NCBI RefSeq assembly: GCF_003014755.1
Contig: NZ_PYAW01000002.1
Location: 744,001-808,000, forward strand
Reading direction: 5' to 3'
From: Chitinophaga niastensis
GTDB taxonomy: Bacteria; Bacteroidota; Bacteroidia; Chitinophagales; Chitinophagaceae
DNA length: 64,000 nt
Below the pieces are notes generated by a model, which saw nothing but the letters and a program-made list of their open reading frames with translations, made no database searches and was not told the origin of the DNA. Positions 53,810 through 63,313 of this stretch are shown here, one piece after another. The number at the start of each line of letters is the position of its first letter. Position 1 is the first letter of the stretch. The position numbers were made by a program, and so were the translations under genes.

Positions 53810-53880
53810 AAAAAATATTTTTTTAACGCGTAAGGGTAAGCCTCACTTTTTACCCACTATATAATTCAAAGGGCATTGAT

Positions 53881-54846
53881 ATGCAGCCACAGCTACCTGA
53901 TGAGATAAAACAATTAGCCGATAAATGGCTGCAGGGTACGATCACCGTCGAAGAGCGTGCCGTGTTGGATGCCTGGTATCAACAGCAGCCTGCCGATGAG
54001 GTAGTATGGGAGTCTGGTGACAGCGACGAAGCAGGCATGGAAGCCCGTTTATATGCGGATATTGCCAATAAGTTGCAGCCGGCAAAGACTTACCACATAA
54101 AACAGTGGGTCCGGGCAGCAGCTGTACTGGCGCTCATATTGACAGGCTGGTGGAGTAAGCATATTTATGAAGAAAAGTACAGCACGGTAATAGTATCCAA
54201 TACCAGGGGTATTAAAAAGATGTTTCTGCCAGACAGCAGCATCGTTTGGCTAAAAGGTAACAGCAGCCTTACTTTTACCCGCAGCTTTGGAAAAAAGAAC
54301 CGCGTAGTACAATTGCAGGGAGAAGGTTTGTTTGAGATTGCAAAAGATCCGGCACATCCTTTTATTGTGAATACGGGAGCATATACGACGCGTGTACTGG
54401 GCACCAGCTTTAATATTAAAGAAGAAACCAGTAAAAGCGCTTTTGAATTACTTGTGTTAACAGGTAAAGTACAGATAGAAAAGAAGAACAATAGCGATAA
54501 GCAACATCCATTGCTTGTTACCCCGGATTATCAGTTCATGAGCAGCGATCAGCAAACGCCTGTGTTAAGTAAGGCCAGCAATGCCACAAGGGCAGCAACA
54601 ATGACAGGCACAGAATATGATATGAACTTTAACAGAACACCCTTCCCGGAAATTATGCAACGGGTAGAAAATAAGTTTGATGTAAAATTTGCCGGCAGTT
54701 ATGCAGCGTTCGAGCAATGTAAAGTAACCGCTGATATCACAGATCAATCATTATCAAATTCACTAAAGCTTTTGACGATGGCCGTGAATGCCAACTATCA
54801 CCTGAACAATGGAATCATCACCGTAACAGGTAGCGGATGTAAATAA
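53881..54846 (+). CDS. FecR family anti-sigma factor, module 4
   Basis: Anti-sigma regulator, 321 aa, the shortest FecR here. Cytosolic part 1-76, membrane helix about 77-92, then the FecR domain (GIKKMFLPDSSIVWLKGNSS, GEGLFEIAKDPAHPFIVNT, VLGTSFNI) and the C-terminal DUF4974 domain (about 245-320). SusC starts only 38 bases downstream, so the leader hairpin seen in modules 1-3 is missing. Confidence 0.92.
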   Translation: MQPQLPDEIKQLADKWLQGTITVEERAVLDAWYQQQPADEVVWESGDSDEAGMEARLYADIANKLQPAKTYHIKQWVRAAAVLALILTGWWSKHIYEEKYSTVIVSNTRGIKKMFLPDSSIVWLKGNSSLTFTRSFGKKNRVVQLQGEGLFEIAKDPAHPFIVNTGAYTTRVLGTSFNIKEETSKSAFELLVLTGKVQIEKKNNSDKQHPLLVTPDYQFMSSDQQTPVLSKASNATRAATMTGTEYDMNFNRTPFPEIMQRVENKFDVKFAGSYAAFEQCKVTADITDQSLSNSLKLLTMAVNANYHLNNGIITVTGSGCK

Positions 54847-54884
54847 CCACGTATTTTATTATTTCAACTCAACCAAAAAGTTAC

Positions 54885-57800
54885 ATGAAAAAATGTAAAG
54901 GGGAATGCTTTGCCCGCAAGGCATCGGACAAACCATTTTTCGTAAATGAAAAACTATTCCGGTCACTTAAAAATGGAATTATGCGTTTTACAGCTTTACC
55001 ATTGCTGCTTGTGATGCTGGCCGTATCTCTGGTCTGGGCAAGCCCCGGCGCCGGTCAAAATACACTCGACAAAAAAGTGAGTGCCTCTTTCAACAGCACA
55101 CCACTGGATGCTGCACTGAAAGAGTTAAGTAAAAAAGCAGGTGTACGTTTTGTTTACAACGACCAGCTGCTGGAAAAAAGCCAACCCGTTACTGCCAGCT
55201 TTCGTGAAGTAACACTGAAGCAGGTATTAACTACCCTGCTGCCGGTTAACCAGGTAAGCATTGAAGTAGTAGACGATAAGTTTATTATCCTGAAAGTAAA
55301 GACTGTTGAGCATCTGGCGCCCATTACGATGAATACTGCGCCGGCAGCTTTGCTGGCAGATACTTTCACCGTAAAGGGTATTGTAAAGGATAAAGATGGT
55401 AACCCCATACCAGGCGTGTCTATCGGCGTAAAAAAAACAGGTAAAGGTACCAGTACCGATGCACAGGGTCGTTTTGTATTAAAAATAAATACAGGCGAAA
55501 CACTGGATTGCAGTATGGTAGGTTATCAACCTTACACTGTACAACCCACACCAGGCGGGCCATTGCAGATAGTGCTGGAATCAGCAGTATCTAACCTGGA
55601 AGACGTAGTGATAGTAGGTTATGGCACTACCCGTAAAAAAGACCTGACCGGCGCTATCACCACTGTTAAAAGTGATGCGATCAAAAATGTACCGGTAACG
55701 CGTGTAGACCAGATGCTGCAAGGTAAAGCGGCGGGTGTACAAATTACTTCTATCAGCGGAGCACCGGGCACGGGAACGTCTATACGTATTCGTGGCGGTA
55801 ACTCCATTAATGCAGGTAACGAACCATTGTATGTGATTGATGGCCTCATCGGTGCCGGTGATCGCAACCTGATTAACCCGGAAGATATTGAATCCATCCA
55901 GATACTGAAAGATGCTTCTGCTACTGCTATCTATGGTGCAAGAGGTGCTAACGGCGTTATTATTGTAACTACTAAATCAGGGAAAAGCGGAGAAGATAAG
56001 ATCAATGTAAATGTATATAACGGATGGCAGCAGGTACCTAAATACATTGATATGATGGGCGCATCCGATTATGCAAAGCTGGCAAACGAAAGTTCGCTGG
56101 ATAATGGAGGCCCTGTCCTGTATAATAATCCTGATTCGCTTGGCCGTGGAACCGACTGGCAGCGCGCTGTTTCAAGAGTTGCCACCATGCAGAACATCGC
56201 ACTGAGCGCAGCAGGGGGTAAAGACAACTACCACTACTTTTTATCCGGTAACTATTTAAACCAGGATGGTATTGTAATCAATTCAGGATTTAAACGTTAT
56301 CAGTTGCGGGTGAATCTGGATAAAGATGTGAAGAAGAACGTGAAAGTGGGTACTATCCTCAATATCGGCAGATCAGAAATTAAGAACAATACCGTATCGC
56401 TGGGTGGACAGGCGTATGATCAGTCTGCACTGGCTTTTAATCCTGCATCTAATATTTATAATGCAGATGGTTCTTTTGCCAGCAAAAAGCCCAACGATCC
56501 GCAGGTGTATGATAACCCGGTGGCACAGGGCACGCTTCCGCTGAATAATACGATCAGCAATAATATCATTGGTAATGTGTATGTGCAATGGCAATTGATA
56601 CCCGGTCTTACTTTCAAATCTATCTTTGGTACAGAAATGAATTTTGTGAAGAAGAATGCATATACCCCCGGCACTATGCCAACGCGGGCCAATGCTAATG
56701 CGGGAGGCCTTGCCAGTGCTGCAGCCAGGAATACATTGATGTGGTTAAGTGAAAACACACTCACCTATGATAAACAATTAGGGAAAGACCATCATATCAG
56801 CATACTGGGTGGTACTACCTATCAGACTTCCACTACTGACACACTAAGTGCCGGTGGTGATAAATATTCAAATGATATATTTCAATACAATAATCTCGGT
56901 GCAACAGATAGAACCACTTACGCTATTGGTTCACAATATGAGCAGTTCACCATTATCTCTTTTTTAGGAAGAATCAATTATAGTTATAAAGAGAAATATC
57001 TTTTCACCTTAACAGGCAGATCAGATGGCGCTTCCCGTTTTGCGGAAAATCATAAGTATGCATTTTTCCCTGCAGCTGCTGTTGCCTGGCGCATGGGGGA
57101 TGAACCTTTTATCCGTAACCTCAATGTGTTTGATAACCTGAAACTGCGTGCCAGCTATGGTTACAACGGCAACCAGGGTATTGCTACCTACTCCTCTTTA
57201 CCGGCATTAAGTGCAAAAAGCGGATTTATTATTGGTGGAAAACCAATTCTTGGTTATACCCAAACACAATTGCCTAACCCTAATTTAAAATGGGAAACTA
57301 CCCGTCAGTTTGATATGGGACTGGAAGCAGGATTCCTGAAAGGAAAGATCAGTGTGGAAGTAGATTACTATAACAAACGCACCAAAGATTTGCTGTTGAG
57401 CCAGCAGTTAGCTACACAAACGGGCTTCACCAGCAAAGTTACCAATGTAGGTGCAGTAGAAAACAAAGGGATTGAATTGTTGATCAATACACAAAATATC
57501 TCTCATAAAAATTTCAGTTGGGAAACCTCTTTTAATATTTCCGGTAACCGTAGCAAGGTGGTAGACCTGGGTGGTGTAGAAAGTTTTGATATGGCAGGTA
57601 TTGACTTTGGTGGATATAGTACCGTAAGCAAATTGCAGGTGGGTCAGCCTGTAGGTACTTTCTGGGGAGCTACCTATTATGGTGTAAGAAAAACCAACGA
57701 CGTGCCCAAAGGCGCTGTAGATCCCAATCCTAACCCTAAGTTGGGTGATCCTTTGTACGTAGACAGGAATGGTGATGGTAAATTTGGCCAGGAAGACCTG

Positions 57801-58310
57801 AGCGTAATTGGTAATGGGAGCCCCAAATTTTTTGGTGGTATCGGTAATACTTTTCGGTATAAAAACTTCTCGTTTAATTTTTACCTGCAGGGAACTTATG
57901 GTAATGATGTGATGAACCTGGCAGATGATTTTTACAAAACAGGTGATCCGCTTACCAATCAGTATGCAATGATCAAAGACAGATGGTCGCCGGCAAACCC
58001 GAATTCCAATATTCCCCGTGTGAATTCAAGGAACTATATTCCTTCTACCATGTGGGTGTATAATGGCTCTTTCCTGCGGCTGAAATCAGTGAACCTGGGT
58101 TATACTATTACCGGTGCGCAAATGCACAGCAATTGGATCAATAACCTGAATGTATATGTAACAGCTACTAACCTGTTCCTGATTTCCAATTATCCTTATT
58201 TCGATCCGGAAACCAATTCATATGGCACCAGTTCCACTTTACGCGGGTTTGATAATACCAACTATCCGCAAAACAGAACGTATGCTATTGGTGTGAATCT
58301 GACCCTTTAA
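54885..58310 (+). CDS. SusC/RagA TonB-linked outer-membrane transporter, module 4
   Basis: TonB-dependent transporter of 1141 aa, intact from start to the C-terminal strand TYAIGVNLTL. A long polar N-terminus precedes the signal core (about residues 33-57, cleavage near SPGAGQ). STN domain about 62-128, regulatory-like domain about 165-230, plug from about 237 (LEDVVIVGYGTTRKKDLTGA), then the barrel. The SusD partner gene 10 bases downstream is interrupted by a stop codon, so this SusC may work without its cap, with another SusD, or be decaying. No hydrolase is linked. Confidence 0.94.
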   Translation: MKKCKGECFARKASDKPFFVNEKLFRSLKNGIMRFTALPLLLVMLAVSLVWASPGAGQNTLDKKVSASFNSTPLDAALKELSKKAGVRFVYNDQLLEKSQPVTASFREVTLKQVLTTLLPVNQVSIEVVDDKFIILKVKTVEHLAPITMNTAPAALLADTFTVKGIVKDKDGNPIPGVSIGVKKTGKGTSTDAQGRFVLKINTGETLDCSMVGYQPYTVQPTPGGPLQIVLESAVSNLEDVVIVGYGTTRKKDLTGAITTVKSDAIKNVPVTRVDQMLQGKAAGVQITSISGAPGTGTSIRIRGGNSINAGNEPLYVIDGLIGAGDRNLINPEDIESIQILKDASATAIYGARGANGVIIVTTKSGKSGEDKINVNVYNGWQQVPKYIDMMGASDYAKLANESSLDNGGPVLYNNPDSLGRGTDWQRAVSRVATMQNIALSAAGGKDNYHYFLSGNYLNQDGIVINSGFKRYQLRVNLDKDVKKNVKVGTILNIGRSEIKNNTVSLGGQAYDQSALAFNPASNIYNADGSFASKKPNDPQVYDNPVAQGTLPLNNTISNNIIGNVYVQWQLIPGLTFKSIFGTEMNFVKKNAYTPGTMPTRANANAGGLASAAARNTLMWLSENTLTYDKQLGKDHHISILGGTTYQTSTTDTLSAGGDKYSNDIFQYNNLGATDRTTYAIGSQYEQFTIISFLGRINYSYKEKYLFTLTGRSDGASRFAENHKYAFFPAAAVAWRMGDEPFIRNLNVFDNLKLRASYGYNGNQGIATYSSLPALSAKSGFIIGGKPILGYTQTQLPNPNLKWETTRQFDMGLEAGFLKGKISVEVDYYNKRTKDLLLSQQLATQTGFTSKVTNVGAVENKGIELLINTQNISHKNFSWETSFNISGNRSKVVDLGGVESFDMAGIDFGGYSTVSKLQVGQPVGTFWGATYYGVRKTNDVPKGAVDPNPNPKLGDPLYVDRNGDGKFGQEDLSVIGNGSPKFFGGIGNTFRYKNFSFNFYLQGTYGNDVMNLADDFYKTGDPLTNQYAMIKDRWSPANPNSNIPRVNSRNYIPSTMWVYNGSFLRLKSVNLGYTITGAQMHSNWINNLNVYVTATNLFLISNYPYFDPETNSYGTSSTLRGFDNTNYPQNRTYAIGVNLTL

Positions 58311-58320
58311 AATCTGACAA

Positions 58321-59763
58321 ATGAAAAAATTAATTTTAATAGCGATAGCCTTTGCATCATTCACTTCCTGTAAAAATGATCTTCAGTAAGTACCAAAAAG
58401 TTTCTTGTCGCCGGACCAGTTTTATAAGTCCGATGCAGATGCCATAGAAGGCGTGAATGGCGTGTACTACTGGCTGGTAGGTAATTACCCCAACCGTTTG
58501 TTTCAGCAGGAGCTATGGCAGGTGCTGGATGAAAACTGCGATGTTATCAGAACGCCTCATGCGGGCCCGCAGAATTTATCTGCCGGTTCTCCCGGGTCTG
58601 CTCCTGTAATGTATAGTGCTTTTTACAAAGGCATCTACACTGCAAACCTGGTGTTGGACAAGGTATCCAAGTCTACAGGTATATCGGATGCTACCAAAAA
58701 AAGAGTATTGTCTGAAGCTAAATTTCTGCGTGCACTTTTCTACTATTACCTGACGGGTCTTTTCGGAGATGCGGTGTTATACAATGAATCTAACTACGCT
58801 GACATAGATAAGTCCAAAACAATGCCGCGTACACCGGTGTCGGATATACGAAAATCGATGATCACTGATCTTACCGAAGCTGCTGCCGGATTACCTGCTA
58901 CCTATACTGCGGCAGATAATGGTCGCGCTACCGCAGGTGCTGCATTAGCATTGCTCACCAAAGTATATCTCTGGAATAAAGACTGGACTAATGCAGAAAC
59001 CACTGCAATGCAAATAAAAACAGCTGGTAATTACCAGCTGTTGCCGGATTATGGGGCGGTATTTGCTGCCAATAACGAGTTTAATAAAGAATCAATTTTT
59101 GAGATAGATTTTCAGCCGGTGCTGTTAAACAGCTATCAGCATGCTTTCTATTCCCCTAATAATACAGTGGGAGTAGAGCCTTTTAAAAGCAAGCCATGGT
59201 ATCGCGTGTATGTGCCTTATCATAATTTCGCTAATAGTTTTGATCCTGCTGATAAAAGAAAAGCGGTACTGATTGCCACGGGTTATAACGGGCAGGCTTT
59301 TCTTGTTGATAATACCAATAAGGTAGATGTATGGTTTGGCCCTAAATGGTATCGCCTGGATGCTGATGAACGTAATAGCGGTTTGGATATTTATGTACTG
59401 AGATATGCAGATGTATTATTGATGCTGGCGGAAGCCGCCAATGAAAATGGTCATCCCGGTGTGGCGCTGGAAGCACTGAATGAAGTGCGGCGGCGTGCTG
59501 GTTTGGCCGATGCCAAAGGACTTGCACAGGATGCCTTCCGCAATGAAATTTATGATGAGCGTGCAAAAGAATTATGTGGGGAAGGACATCGCCGCCTGGA
59601 TCTGGTAAGATGGGGTAAATATCCACAGGCTGCGAGGGATGCTTCCGTTACCGAGGAAGCTGCATTGTCGGCTTCTTACAAAGATTATTATTCTTTATTA
59701 CCTATTCCTGCTACGGAAACCCAAAAGAATCCGGCTTTAGGACAGAATAAAGGGTATGAGTAA
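58321..59763 (+). pseudogene. RagB/SusD lipoprotein interrupted by a stop codon, module 4
   Basis: Reading from the ATG at 58321 gives a signal peptide with lipobox FTSC (Cys17), then KNDLQ, then TAA at 58387-58389, after which the same frame continues with VPKSFLSPDQFYKS and a complete RagB/SusD protein to 59763 (DERAKELCGEGHRRLDLVRW is the diagnostic block). No frameshift is needed: one base change, for example GAA to TAA, explains it, since SusD proteins usually read D-L-x-E-V-P here. Restart at TTG 58405 would give a 452-residue form without export signal. Total frame is 480 sense codons plus the internal and final stops. Recent inactivation, sequencing error or read-through remain possible. 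Confidence 0.88.
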
Positions 59764-59856
59764 ATGAATGCTGATGATCGTATTTACCCGGTAAGAGGTA
59801 TGGTGGAGCGATCTTGCATCGCTTAAAAAATAATATTTTATATTTGATAATATCTG

Positions 59857-59886
59857 ATCGCGCCAGTTAACTGGCGCGATTTTTTT
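59857..59886 (+). terminator. Strong intrinsic terminator of module 4
   Basis: Perfect palindrome ATCGCGCCAG-TTAA-CTGGCGCGAT (59857-59880) followed by six T. Confidence 0.93.
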
Positions 59887-59889
59887 GCT

Positions 59890-59921
59890 TTTGACAAAAT
59901 GCGTGGTATTCGGTAACTTCA
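59890..59921 (+). promoter_or_regulatory. Candidate promoter of the esterase gene
   Basis: TTTG (59890-59893), 20 bases, TAACTTCA (59914-59921): right spacing, -7 box imperfect, 28 bases before the ATG. Confidence 0.4.
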
Positions 59922-59949
59922 GGTATTCCCCGGTTTAAAAAATATTGTT

Positions 59950-60942
59950 ATGTACTCCAACGACAAATTTCCGGAAGAAATCATTCCCGGTCCACATGTG
60001 GAAGCTCATACACTCGCTTTCCTGCAGGCATTAAATGCTGTAAGTACACCAGAACTGTTTGATCTTTCGTTAGCAGAAGCACGGGCCACTATCTCTGCAG
60101 AACAAACAACATTTGATTTGAATCAGTTACCGGCGGTAGTAGAAGAGGTAAATATTCACGTGCCGGATGCGCATAGTATCACTGTGCATATTATCCGGCC
60201 GGATAAAAACGTAGGGGCGTTACCGATAGTTATGTATTTCCATGGCGGTGGCTGGGTTTTGGGAGATATTGCTACACATGAACGGCTCGCGCGGCAAATA
60301 GCTATTGGTGCAGAGGTAGCTGTGGTGCTGGTAAATTATTCCCGTTCCCCTGAATTTATATACCCCACCGCATTGCAGGAAGCCTACGAAGCTACTATGT
60401 GGATGGCAGAAAATGGAAAAGTGCTCCACCTGGACACTACCCGCATCGCCGTAGCAGGTGATAGTTCCGGCGGAAACCTGGCTACCGGTGTAACGTTGCT
60501 GGCAAAACAAAAAGGCGGGCCAAAGTTGTTGTTACAACTGCTCTTTTTCCCTACACTGGATCATAATTTTGATACATTGTCATATCGGCAATATGCCAAC
60601 GGATATTTTTTAACGCGGGCGCAAATGCAATGGTTCTGGGATGAATATGTCGGGACCGGCGTTATCCGCAATGAAATAACGGTATCGCCGCTTCGTGCTA
60701 CCACAGAAGATCTTAAAGGGCTGCCATCTGCCCTGATCATTACCGCAGAACATGATGTATTGCGTGATGAAGGAGAGGCTTATGCCCGTAATTTAATGAC
60801 AGCAGGAGTAACTGTTACGGCTACACGTTATTTAGGCACCATTCATGCTTTTATGTTCCTGAATAATCTTTGGCAAACGCCTGCTGCTAAAGCAGCCATT
60901 GCTCAAGCCAATGAAAAGATCAGAGAGGTATTTGATATCTAA
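59950..60942 (+). CDS. Alpha/beta hydrolase, hormone-sensitive-lipase type esterase
   Basis: Carboxylesterase of the HSL family (alpha/beta hydrolase fold-3). The oxyanion motif HGGGW is at residues 98-102, the nucleophile is Ser172 in GDSSGGN, the acid lies in EHDVLRDEG near 280 and the base histidine in GTIHAFM near 305. Length 330 aa, no signal peptide, so it acts in the cytosol on short acyl or aryl esters. It is convergent with the thiolase gene, overlapping by four bases. Confidence 0.9.
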   Translation: MYSNDKFPEEIIPGPHVEAHTLAFLQALNAVSTPELFDLSLAEARATISAEQTTFDLNQLPAVVEEVNIHVPDAHSITVHIIRPDKNVGALPIVMYFHGGGWVLGDIATHERLARQIAIGAEVAVVLVNYSRSPEFIYPTALQEAYEATMWMAENGKVLHLDTTRIAVAGDSSGGNLATGVTLLAKQKGGPKLLLQLLFFPTLDHNFDTLSYRQYANGYFLTRAQMQWFWDEYVGTGVIRNEITVSPLRATTEDLKGLPSALIITAEHDVLRDEGEAYARNLMTAGVTVTATRYLGTIHAFMFLNNLWQTPAAKAAIAQANEKIREVFDI

Positions 60943-62201
60943 CGTTCTAAAATTGCTGTCACGCCCATTCCGCCGGCAGTGCAGATAGAGATCAGCGCAC
61001 GGCCCCCGCCACGTTCCTGTAATATTTTAGCCGTTTGTGCTACTATCCTGGTGCCGGTGGCTGCAAAAGGATGACCAATAGCCACACTGCCACCTTTTAT
61101 ATTCAGCCTGCTACGGTCAATACTGCCCAGTGCCGTATCCCAGCCAAGTTTCCTGCAATATGCCGCATCTTCCCACGCTTTTAATGTACAGAGTACCTGC
61201 CCGCAAAAGGCTTCATGAATCTCATAAATATCAAAATCCTGCAAAGTAAGGTGATTGCGTTTTAATAAACGGGCTACTGCATACGTGGGTGCCATCAACA
61301 GTCCTTCACCGTTTACATAGTCTACTGCTGCAGATTCAGCATCTACCAGGTACGCTTGTACGGGCCAGTTATGCTGCTGTGCATACTCTTCAGAAGCTAA
61401 TAATAATGCGGAGGCGCCATCTGTATACAAGGTACTGTTACCCGCTGTGAGCGTGCCATTGCCGCTGAAGTCAAACGCCGGTTTTAGTTTGGCCAGCTTC
61501 TCCGGTGTAGTATCACTGCGTATGATGGTATCTCTTTTTAATCCTTTATATTCAAATACAAGATTATTATAGAAACCTTCCGTATATGCTTTGGCAGCAT
61601 TGATATGGCTTTGGTAAGCCAATGCATCCTGTGCTTCACGGGTGATACCCCATTCTTTGACCATCTTTTCGGTATGCTGCCCCATTGATAAACCTGTTCT
61701 GGGTTCTACAATGGAAGGATATACGGGTGTCAGGTCTTTAAAGCGGATAGAAGTCAGCACCCTGAGCCTTGCACCCAATGTTTTGGCATTGCGGAGGTCT
61801 GTCAGTTTCCAGGCCAGCTGTTGTTTGAATAGCAGGGGAATATCGCTGTTGGTATCGCTGCCGCCGGCAATACCTGTTTCTATCTGGCCACAGGCAATGC
61901 GCAGTCCTAGCTGTATGGTTGCATCCAGACTGGTACCGCAGGCCCTTAGCATATTATAGGCAGGGGTATGCGGATCAAGTGTAGTGCCCAGCACACATTC
62001 CCTGGCAAAGTTCCATTCGGTAGAGCGGTTGAGTAATGCGCCCAGGGCTACCTCTCCCAAACGTTTTCCCGACAGCTGATAACGCGCTATCAGTGCAGTC
62101 AGACAGGCAGTGAGCATCTCCTGGTTGGAGAGATGATTATAATGAGTAAAGGACTTTACAAAGGGAATACGTTGCCCGCCTATGATAGCTACCTTTTTCA
62201 T
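60939..62201 (-). CDS. Acetyl-CoA C-acyltransferase (thiolase, FadI-like)
   Basis: Thiolase that splits 3-ketoacyl-CoA with CoA in beta-oxidation, or condenses acetyl-CoA in reverse. The nucleophilic Cys88 lies in NMLRACGTS, His377 in GHPFAATGTR and the second catalytic Cys407 in CTAGGMG; the NEAF-type loop reads EIHEAFC. Length (420 aa) and the opening VAIIGGQRIPFVKSF resemble the FadI branch rather than the biosynthetic PhaA/AtoB group. It is a single gene, with no dehydrogenase or hydratase partner in view. Substrate length is unknown. Confidence 0.88.
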   Translation of the reverse strand: MKKVAIIGGQRIPFVKSFTHYNHLSNQEMLTACLTALIARYQLSGKRLGEVALGALLNRSTEWNFARECVLGTTLDPHTPAYNMLRACGTSLDATIQLGLRIACGQIETGIAGGSDTNSDIPLLFKQQLAWKLTDLRNAKTLGARLRVLTSIRFKDLTPVYPSIVEPRTGLSMGQHTEKMVKEWGITREAQDALAYQSHINAAKAYTEGFYNNLVFEYKGLKRDTIIRSDTTPEKLAKLKPAFDFSGNGTLTAGNSTLYTDGASALLLASEEYAQQHNWPVQAYLVDAESAAVDYVNGEGLLMAPTYAVARLLKRNHLTLQDFDIYEIHEAFCGQVLCTLKAWEDAAYCRKLGWDTALGSIDRSRLNIKGGSVAIGHPFAATGTRIVAQTAKILQERGGGRALISICTAGGMGVTAILER

Positions 62202-62338
62202 AAAACGCCATTTAATTAAAGTTAACGATTAAGCGGATAGAAAGTTATTCATTACGTCCGCGTATCTTTTATGGCTGTTTAGAAAACAAAAAAGATAGGT
62301 ATCAGAAACGCATTGGGGGCGCTCTGAGGAACGGGTAG

Positions 62339-63313
62339 TTACAATGAATAGATATGATTTACCGGATTAGGCAGCGGCTTGCCTTCAAATGCGGCTATAA
62401 TATTTTGTGCGGCAATCCTTGACATCGCATTCCTGGTTTCTACTGTGGCAGAACCAATATGTGGTAACACAGCCACAGTGGGCATATCCAGCAAAGGATT
62501 ACCTGGTTGCATGGGTTCAGGATTGGTTACATCCAGCCCTGCACCCCAGATACGGCCTTGTTGCAGTGCAGCTATCAGGTCTGTCTCATTGTGAATACCA
62601 CCGCGTGCCGCATTAATAAAAATGGCGGTGGGCTTCATTTTATCGAAGGCCTCTTTATTAAATTTTTCTTTTGTTTCTGCTGTCAGAGAGGTATGTACAC
62701 TGAGCACATCACTCTGTTGCAGGAGCCCTTCAAAAGATACCTGTACTGCTTGTAGTTCTTTTTCTGCCGCTTCATTGCGTTCCCGGTTGCAATAAATTAT
62801 TTTCATGCCAAAGGCATCCCGGCAACGTTTGGCCATCACATAGCCAATATTTCCAAGTCCCCAGATGCCCAGCGTTTTTCCTTCTATTTCAATGCCCAGG
62901 TTGGCAGTAGGTGTGCTAAACCCCCATTCATCGTTTATAATTCTTTTATGGTGATAAAAAGCTTTCCGGGAAACAGCCAGCATGAGTAAAAATGCAATGT
63001 CTGCGGTGGCGCTGCTTAATACACCCGGTGTGTTGGTAACCGGGAGCCCCAGTTCTGTAGCGGCTTTTACATCTACATTATCATATCCGACAGATAATAA
63101 ACTGATCACTTTTAAATGACGGCAATGTTCCATAAAAGCACGGTCTATTTTTCTGCCACCGGCATATAATAATGCGTCATGATCTTTACAATGTGCAATC
63201 AGTTCTTCGGGGGTAAGATCACGGAGTTCTGTCCACTGGGTAACGATAACGCCTGCACGTTGCAGGAGTTTTAAACCTTCTTCCGGAATAACCCTTGTTG
63301 CAAATACCTTCAT
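62339..63313 (-). CDS. D-2-hydroxyacid dehydrogenase (glycerate/glyoxylate reductase-like)
   Basis: NAD(P)-dependent D-2-hydroxyacid dehydrogenase of the GhrB/hydroxypyruvate reductase type. Rossmann loop GLGNIG at residues 152-157; catalytic Arg237 (NAARGG), Glu266 (NPEP) and His285 (LPHIGSAT). The CNRER segment (175-179) after the second strand, where an Arg can bind the NADP phosphate, hints at NADPH. Length 324 aa. Its start overlaps the stop of the upstream P-type ATPase gene (ATGA), so the two are co-translated although no shared pathway is obvious. Confidence 0.88.
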   Translation of the reverse strand: MKVFATRVIPEEGLKLLQRAGVIVTQWTELRDLTPEELIAHCKDHDALLYAGGRKIDRAFMEHCRHLKVISLLSVGYDNVDVKAATELGLPVTNTPGVLSSATADIAFLLMLAVSRKAFYHHKRIINDEWGFSTPTANLGIEIEGKTLGIWGLGNIGYVMAKRCRDAFGMKIIYCNRERNEAAEKELQAVQVSFEGLLQQSDVLSVHTSLTAETKEKFNKEAFDKMKPTAIFINAARGGIHNETDLIAALQQGRIWGAGLDVTNPEPMQPGNPLLDMPTVAVLPHIGSATVETRNAMSRIAAQNIIAAFEGKPLPNPVNHIYSL

